Assembly: GCA_958407085.1 (NCBI GenBank)
Contig: CATYHY010000047.1
Location: forward strand, 1 to 9,074
Reading direction: 5' to 3'
Origin: an uncultured Collinsella sp.
Lineage (GTDB): Bacteria > Actinomycetota > Coriobacteriia > Coriobacteriales > Coriobacteriaceae
Length of the DNA: 9,074 nucleotides
The position numbers and the translations under genes were made by a program. Under the pieces are notes generated by a model, which was given only the letters and a program-made list of their open reading frames with translations, had not been told where the DNA came from and did not search any database. This document shows, piece after piece, positions 5,424-9,074 of the stretch (positions are counted from its first letter, which is position 1; the number at the start of each line of letters is the position of its first letter).

Positions 5424-6254
5424 ATGACCAACCAGGAGCTGGCGAAGGTCGCCAATGAGGTCAGGAAGGGTGTCGTGACTGCGGTTCACGCGGCCAAGTC
5501 GGGACACCCGGGTGGATCGCTCGGTGCTGCCGACATCATGACGTATCTGTACTTTGAGGAAATGAATATCGATCCTGCCGACCCTCACAAGGCCGATCGC
5601 GATCGCTTTGTGCTCTCCAAGGGTCACGCGGCGCCGGGCCTGTATTCGGTGTTGGCAAATCGCGGCTATTTTCCCGTCGAAGAGCTCGAGACGCTCCGTC
5701 ATATTGGCAGCCGACTGCAGGGCCATCCCAACATGAACGACGCCCCTGGCATCGATATGTCCACCGGATCGCTCGGTCAGGGCATCTCTGCTGCAGTTGG
5801 AATGGCGCTTGCCGCTAAGCACTGGGGCGACGGCTACCGTGTCTACACGTTGCTGGGCGACGGTGAGTGCGAGGAAGGCCAGGTGTGGGAGGCGGCCATG
5901 TTCGCCGGCAACCATGCGCTCGACAATCTTGTTGCCGTCGTCGACCACAACGGCTTGCAGATTGACGGCACGATCGATGAAGTCAACTCGGCCATGCCGC
6001 TCGCTGACAAGTTCCGCGCCTTTAAGTGGCATGTGATCGAGCTCGCCGACGGTAACGACATGGCGCAGATTGCCGCCGCCTTTGCCGAGGCCCGCAAAGT
6101 GAGCGACTCGCCCGTGGCCATTATCGCCGAGACGGTGAAGGGCAAGGGCGTCTCCTTTATGGAAAACCAGGTGGGCTGGCACGGCAAGGCACCCAACGAT
6201 GAACAGTTTGAGCAGGCCATGGCCGAGCTCGCAGCAGCAGGGGAGGAGCTCTAA
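5424..6254 (+). CDS. Transketolase, N-terminal (thiamine diphosphate-binding) subunit
   Basis: A 276-residue protein equal to the first domain of a full-length transketolase. With its partner it transfers a two-carbon glycolaldehyde unit from a ketose phosphate to an aldose phosphate, using thiamine diphosphate and a divalent metal. Motifs are SGHPGGSL (26-33, H28), SKGHAAPGLY (65-74, H68), STGSLGQGIS (113-122), the metal/ThDP motif GDGECEEGQVWEAA (145-158), DHNGLQIDG (174-182) and GWHGKAP (251-257, H253). The ATG at 5424 has GAGAGGAA upstream, while the in-frame ATG at 5364 lies before a hairpin and adds non-homologous residues. It shares one base with the next gene (TAATG), which suggests coupled translation and equal amounts of the two subunits. 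Split transketolases are common in actinobacteria and archaea. Confidence 0.95.
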   Translation: MTNQELAKVANEVRKGVVTAVHAAKSGHPGGSLGAADIMTYLYFEEMNIDPADPHKADRDRFVLSKGHAAPGLYSVLANRGYFPVEELETLRHIGSRLQGHPNMNDAPGIDMSTGSLGQGISAAVGMALAAKHWGDGYRVYTLLGDGECEEGQVWEAAMFAGNHALDNLVAVVDHNGLQIDGTIDEVNSAMPLADKFRAFKWHVIELADGNDMAQIAAAFAEARKVSDSPVAIIAETVKGKGVSFMENQVGWHGKAPNDEQFEQAMAELAAAGEEL

Positions 6255-7192
6255 TGGCAGACGTCAAGAAAGTCGCCACGCGCGTTAGCTATGGCGAGGC
6301 ACTTGTCGAGCTGGGCAATGAGCGCGATGACTTTGTGGTTCTCGATGCCGACCTGGCCGCCGCCACGCAGACCGGTAAGTTTAAGGCTGCGCACCCTGAG
6401 CGCTTCTACGACGCCGGCATTGCCGAGAGCAACCTGATGGGTCTTGCCGCCGGCATCGCGACCACGGGCCGCGTTGCTTTTGCGAGCACCTTTGCGATGT
6501 TTGCCGCCGGTCGCGCCTACGAGCAGGTCCGCAATTCCATCGGCTACCCGCACCTCAACGTCAAGATTGGCGCTACTCATGCCGGCATTTCGGTGGGCGA
6601 GGACGGCGCCACGCACCAGTGCTGCGAGGATATCGCACTCATGCGCACGATTCCGGGTATGACGGTGGTCGTTCCCGCCGACGACGTCGAGGCTCGTGCC
6701 TGTGTGCGCGCCGCCTATGAGTTTGAGGGCCCGGTTTACATGCGCTTCGGCCGCCTGGCAACACCGGTCATCAACGACTGCGAGGACTATGAGTTCAAGA
6801 TTGGTCGCGGCGTGGTCGTGCGCGAGGGGTCCGATGTGACCATCATCGCTTGTGGCCTTATGGTCGCCGAGGCGCTTGAGGCTGCCGAGGCGCTCGCTGC
6901 CGATGGCATCGATGCCGAGGTCATCAACATGCATACGATCAAGCCGCTCGACGAACGTCTGGTTGTAGCCAGCGCCAAGAAGACCGGTCGCGTGGTCACT
7001 GCCGAGGAGCATTCGATTATCGGCGGTCTTGGCGAGGCCGTTGCCTCGGTGCTAGCGGAGCAGTATCCGGTGCCGATGCGTCGCGTCGGCGTGCGCGATG
7101 TGTATGGCGAGTCCGGCCCTGCGGTCGATTTGCTGCACAAGTACGGTTTGGACGCCGACGGCATCGAAGCTGCGGTCAGGTCTGTGTTGTAA
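6254..7192 (+). CDS. Transketolase, C-terminal (pyrimidine-binding and C) subunit
   Basis: A 312-residue protein carrying the second and third transketolase domains. It completes the ThDP sites with the preceding subunit. Motifs are VVLDADLAAAT (28-38), the conserved cofactor-activating glutamate E58 in AGIAESNLMG (54-63), ASTFAMFAAGRAYEQVR (77-93), GATHAGISVGEDGATHQ (106-122, with H109 and H121), FGRLATP (165-171) and EEHSIIGGLGEAVAS (251-265) in the C domain. The start codon overlaps the upstream stop by one base, and its Shine-Dalgarno GGGAGGAG is inside the end of the upstream gene. 1-Deoxyxylulose-5-phosphate synthase and pyruvate dehydrogenase E1 share this fold. The two-gene split and the transaldolase next door favour transketolase. 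Confidence 0.95.
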   Translation: MADVKKVATRVSYGEALVELGNERDDFVVLDADLAAATQTGKFKAAHPERFYDAGIAESNLMGLAAGIATTGRVAFASTFAMFAAGRAYEQVRNSIGYPHLNVKIGATHAGISVGEDGATHQCCEDIALMRTIPGMTVVVPADDVEARACVRAAYEFEGPVYMRFGRLATPVINDCEDYEFKIGRGVVVREGSDVTIIACGLMVAEALEAAEALAADGIDAEVINMHTIKPLDERLVVASAKKTGRVVTAEEHSIIGGLGEAVASVLAEQYPVPMRRVGVRDVYGESGPAVDLLHKYGLDADGIEAAVRSVL

Positions 7193-7203
7193 GGAAGGTT
7201 TCC

Positions 7204-7656
7204 ATGGGATTTGTATCTGCCAACCAAGTGACGATAGGGTATACCGCCGCCTCGCGCGAGGATGCCCTGCATTATTTGTCCGATCAGGCCGTCGAGCTCG
7301 GCTTTGCTGACGACGCATCTGCCGTAGAGACTGCCTTCATGGCTCGCGAGAACGAGGCCGAGACTGGCCTTGTCGCCGGTTTTGCCGTTCCACATGCCAA
7401 AAGCGATGCTATCCACACGCCGGGCGTTGCCGTGCTTAAGCTGGTCGAGCCCGTTGAATGGCCGAGCTTCGATGGTGTGCCCGTCGATGTTGCGCTCGCG
7501 CTGTACGTGCCTGCCGGCGAGGCAGGAACCACGCACCTGCGCTTGCTCTCCAAGGCTGCCGTGATGCTGATGGACGCCGGCTTCCGTGACAAGGTGCGCG
7601 CGAGCACCGATCCCGTTGAGATTGCGGAGCTCATCAATAGCGGACTCGAAGACTAG
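7204..7656 (+). CDS. Stand-alone fructose-type PTS EIIA
   Basis: A 150-residue soluble phosphocarrier of the fructose/mannitol (PTS-EIIA type 2) family. It takes the phosphate from HPr and gives it to EIIB. The phosphorylated histidine is H64 in AGFAVPHAKSDAI (58-70); EENEAETG-like sequence just before it (49-55) and HLRLLSKAAVML (about 116-127) also fit the family. The length equals one EIIA domain with no fusion. Its start has AAGGAAGG upstream and lies 11 bp after the transketolase C-subunit stop. It presumably serves the EIIBC encoded at the start of the cluster, which lacks EIIA. It is unusual for four metabolic genes to lie between them. A substitute role with other fructose-family EIIBC proteins in the cell is possible. 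Confidence 0.92.
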   Translation: MGFVSANQVTIGYTAASREDALHYLSDQAVELGFADDASAVETAFMARENEAETGLVAGFAVPHAKSDAIHTPGVAVLKLVEPVEWPSFDGVPVDVALALYVPAGEAGTTHLRLLSKAAVMLMDAGFRDKVRASTDPVEIAELINSGLED

Positions 7657-7672
7657 AACGGTCATCCCGTTC
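7656..7672 (+). repeat. Short hairpin at the EIIA stop codon
   Basis: GAACGG (7656-7661) pairs with CCGTTC (7667-7672) around a 5-base loop. It begins with the last base of the stop codon and has no U-run. Confidence 0.35.
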
Positions 7673-7699
7673 AATCAATTGATCCTTCTCCAAGGAAAA

Positions 7700-7740
7700 G
7701 GGCCGCGACGCCGTATGGGTGTCACGGCCCTATTTGCGTT
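7700..7740 (+). terminator. Probable intrinsic terminator of the PTS/transketolase cluster
   Basis: GGGCCG-C-GAC (7700-7709) pairs with GTC-A-CGGCCC (7721-7730), nine pairs with one C/A mismatch and an 11-base loop. It is followed by the T-rich stretch TATTTGCGTT. It lies 44 bp after the EIIA stop codon. The interrupted T-tract makes it weaker-looking than the terminator at 4609-4644. Confidence 0.6.
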
Positions 7741-7752
7741 TCCCCAGATAAA

Positions 7753-7787
7753 ACCTGCCAAAATAAACCTGTTCCTTTTTGGCAGGT
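7753..7787. terminator. Inverted repeat, possibly a bidirectional terminator
   Basis: ACCTGCCAAAA (7753-7763) is perfectly complementary to TTTTGGCAGGT (7777-7787) with a 13-base loop. Read on the minus strand the stem is followed by TTTATC. Being in a convergent spacer, it may back up termination in both directions. The T-tracts outside the stem are short. Confidence 0.4.
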
Positions 7788-7859
7788 CAGTTAACGCAGT
7801 GCAGGTTGAGCATATGCGAGCGAGCGGGCTCCGGGTGCGGTAAGGTGACGTGAAACAAG

Positions 7860-7886
7860 CGGGCGCTGACCTTTTGGTCGCGCCCG
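7860..7886 (-). terminator. GC-rich hairpin, candidate terminator for the larE-like gene
   Basis: CGGGCGC and GACC (7860-7871, one bulged T) pair with GGTC and GCGCCCG (7876-7886) around a four-base loop, 11 pairs in all. Read on the minus strand the stem is followed by CTTGTTTC, a weak T-tract. It lies about 80 bp downstream of the larE-like stop codon. Confidence 0.45.
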
Positions 7887-7936
7887 TGAAGTTGAGCGTC
7901 AGATTGCCGTGCCCGGGGCCTGCGCAGCGCCGAGCG

Positions 7937-7963
7937 GTTACGCCGTTTGTAAAACGGCGTAAC
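7937..7963 (-). repeat. Perfect 12-bp hairpin abutting the larE-like stop codon
   Basis: GTTACGCCGTTT (7937-7948) and AAACGGCGTAAC (7952-7963) are perfectly complementary with a 3-base loop. The stem begins directly after the TAA (7966-7964) of the minus-strand gene. Neither strand has a T-run after it, so it is probably a 3'-end protecting structure or part of a two-hairpin terminator, not a simple intrinsic terminator. Confidence 0.5.
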
Positions 7964-8842
7964 TTAAAGATTCATGTTGCCGTGAATGTAGGGGGTGACC
8001 TCGGGGGAGATATGGTCGCAGCCCAGTTCGCGCAGCGCGGACTTGATAACGGCGGGCAGCGGGGTCTTGCCCTTGTCGTCGACGGCGGCACCGCCGAGGG
8101 TGGCAATCTTGGCGACATCTGCGGGTGCGGCCTCGATATGCATGCAGCCGCCGACCAGGCGCGCGCGTACCTGTGCCAGATCAAGATCGTGCAGGTAATC
8201 CTCGCAGGCGCGAATCAGGGAGACCTTCTCGCGCGTAAGCTCCTCGCCCGTGGGGACGCGCGTGGCAAGACATGCTCCCGCCGGCAGGTTCCAAACGGGA
8301 TAACCCCATGCGCGCAGCAGCTCGCGCTCTTCGTCCTTGGTAAAGCCGACCTCCATAAGGGGTGAGCGTACGCCGAGCTCTTCTGCCGCACGCATGCCGG
8401 GGCGGTAGTCACCGCGATCGCTTGCATTGCTGCCATCGATGACGGTGGGAAAGCCGAGCGACTTGGCGTGGTTGACGATGGCGGTAAAGCCAGCGTGCTT
8501 GCAGTGGTAGCAGCGATTGGCATCGTTGCAGGCTACTTGGGGGAGCTGCAACTGATCGACCGAAAGATTGAGCACGGGGAGCTTAAAATGCGCCCCTTCA
8601 TTGGCTTGTCCATCAACGGACTGCTCAAACGAAGCCTGCTCGGGCGTGCCGATGAGCGGCGTGGTGAGATGGACGAGGAGGGTATTGGTAGGCATGATGC
8701 GGGCGCATACGGCGGCCAAAAAGCTGCTGTCAACGCCGCCGGAAAACCCGATAGCCACGCGCCCGTATGCCAAAAGCAGCTGTTCGAGCGCCGATAGCTT
8801 GTCTTGAAGCTCCTCTGCGGGTGCCGTGGTGTCTAAAATCAT
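7964..8842 (-). CDS. larE: LarE-like ATP-dependent sacrificial sulfur transferase
   Basis: A 292-residue PP-loop ATP pyrophosphatase-family protein, close to the usual LarE length of about 275. In characterised LarE, ATP is used to adenylate the pyridinium dicarboxylate substrate and sulfur is inserted to build the nickel-pincer cofactor of lactate racemase. Visible motifs are the PP-loop SGGVDSS (34-40), NRCYHCKH (109-116), DGSNASDRGDYRPG (136-149) and PAGACLATRVP (187-197). C191 in this last motif is at the place of the sacrificial cysteine (C176 in the Lactobacillus plantarum enzyme). The ATG at 8842 has TAAGGAA upstream. No larA, larB or larC gene is in the window, so the gene may be an orphan or serve another sulfur-insertion reaction. 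Related PP-loop families (GuaA, NadE) are less likely given the CYxCK and ACLATR motifs. Confidence 0.85.
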   Translation of the reverse strand: MILDTTAPAEELQDKLSALEQLLLAYGRVAIGFSGGVDSSFLAAVCARIMPTNTLLVHLTTPLIGTPEQASFEQSVDGQANEGAHFKLPVLNLSVDQLQLPQVACNDANRCYHCKHAGFTAIVNHAKSLGFPTVIDGSNASDRGDYRPGMRAAEELGVRSPLMEVGFTKDEERELLRAWGYPVWNLPAGACLATRVPTGEELTREKVSLIRACEDYLHDLDLAQVRARLVGGCMHIEAAPADVAKIATLGGAAVDDKGKTPLPAVIKSALRELGCDHISPEVTPYIHGNMNL

Positions 8843-8869
8843 GAAACGTTCCTTATCGCTGAGTACTCG

Positions 8870-8882
8870 ATCGAAAACTATA
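8870..8882 (-). promoter_or_regulatory. Candidate -10 region for the larE-like gene
   Basis: On the minus strand the sequence GATTATAGT contains TATAGT, about 35 bp upstream of the larE-like start codon. No good -35 hexamer is found at 16-18 bp, so only the -10 is suggested. Confidence 0.25.
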
Positions 8883-8938
8883 ATCCTAATGCGTTACTTG
8901 CCATAAGACTTCTATCTGTGTAACGAAAGTGCAATATG

Positions 8939-8955
8939 GTATATACGTTATATAC
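8939..8955. promoter_or_regulatory. Operator-like inverted repeat upstream of the HAD gene
   Basis: GTATATA (8939-8945) and TATATAC (8949-8955) form a perfect 7-bp inverted repeat with a CGT spacer. The GT...AC ends resemble sites of GntR-type regulators, but no regulator gene is next to it. It lies in the spacer between the divergent larE-like and HAD genes, 60 bp before the HAD start. Confidence 0.4.
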
Positions 8956-9015
8956 AAGTTGCCAAATGCGGTAGAGTTGCAGCAACGCGACAGCGAGAGT
9001 CGATGGGGGACCGAT

Positions 9016-9074
9016 ATGATCAAGGCTGTTATTTTTGACATGGATGGAACGCTGGTCGATACCGAGCGTTTGGG
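9016..9074 (+). CDS. HAD-superfamily hydrolase, N-terminal fragment (partial)
   Basis: The first 19 codons plus two bases are present; the gene runs off the right edge. The peptide MIKAVIFDMDGTLVDTERL carries HAD motif I (D8, D10) in the DMDGTLVDTE form typical of beta-phosphoglucomutase- and phosphoglycolate phosphatase-like members. The start at 9016 follows GATGGGGGA. The substrate cannot be assigned from this fragment. Confidence 0.85.
   Translation, partial: MIKAVIFDMDGTLVDTERL

Larger units (their letters stand above)
7657..7963. other. Hairpin-rich convergent intergenic region
   Basis: A 307-bp spacer between the end of the plus-strand cluster and the end of the minus-strand larE-like gene. 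It contains several inverted repeats: the operon terminator (7700-7740), an 11-bp stem (7753-7787), a GC-rich stem with a UUUU loop (7860-7886) and a 12-bp stem abutting the larE-like stop (7937-7963). No credible coding sequence or recognised RNA family is seen. Confidence 0.6.

Noticed and set aside
4548..7674. Further long minus-strand open frames opposite the transaldolase, transketolase and EIIA genes
   Set aside because: They mirror well-supported plus-strand genes, have no recognisable motifs, and arise from high-GC codon bias.
7745..7760. ACCTGCC as part of a cobalamin riboswitch B12 box
   Set aside because: The rest of the box and the other conserved riboswitch elements are missing, and the position is after a gene, not before one.
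1..9074. Mobile elements, CRISPR arrays, tRNA or rRNA genes
   Set aside because: No transposase, array of regularly spaced repeats, or structural RNA gene was recognised by reading either strand.

Overview
The window looks like chromosomal DNA of a high-GC, low-complexity-free gut actinobacterium. Codon usage, the split transketolase and the style of the intergenic regions fit a Coriobacteriia member such as Collinsella. That placement is inference from gene content and composition; no rRNA or other phylogenetic marker is present.

Layout. Positions 1-114 (minus) hold the first 38 codons of a membrane-anchored or exported protein that runs off the left edge. A LacI-family repressor gene lies at 234-1244 (minus). 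A 415-bp divergent control region (1245-1659) follows, and then a co-directional plus-strand cluster of six genes (1660-7656). These encode a fructose-family PTS EIIBC permease, a GatZ/KbaZ-like protein without its GatY/KbaY partner, a small transaldolase, the N- and C-terminal halves of a split transketolase, and a stand-alone fructose-type PTS EIIA. A hairpin-rich convergent spacer (7657-7963) separates this cluster from a minus-strand larE-like sulfur transferase gene (7964-8842). A divergent spacer with a 7-3-7 inverted repeat leads to the start of a HAD-family phosphatase gene (9016-9074, cut by the right edge).

How the genes work together. The EIIA and EIIBC encoded at the two ends of the cluster make a complete PTS for an unidentified ketose-like sugar. 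The GatZ-like protein may isomerise or epimerise the resulting sugar phosphate. Transketolase and transaldolase then feed it into the non-oxidative pentose phosphate network. Active-site residues mark the small aldolase-family protein as a transaldolase rather than a fructose-6-phosphate aldolase. The combination of PTS, lone GatZ-like protein, transaldolase and split transketolase under a divergent LacI regulator is the main candidate for an undescribed sugar pathway here. I propose ketoses that a C4 epimerisation would turn into transketolase/transaldolase substrates (for example D-tagatose to fructose 6-phosphate, or a pentulose to xylulose 5-phosphate).

Regulatory structure is rich. A near-perfect dyad with a central TCGA lies on the predicted transcription start of the operon. 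A 13-bp hairpin whose loop is complementary to downstream sequence separates the permease and gatZ-like genes. A strong intrinsic terminator sits inside the cluster between the gatZ-like and transaldolase genes, and a palindrome covers the transaldolase Shine-Dalgarno.
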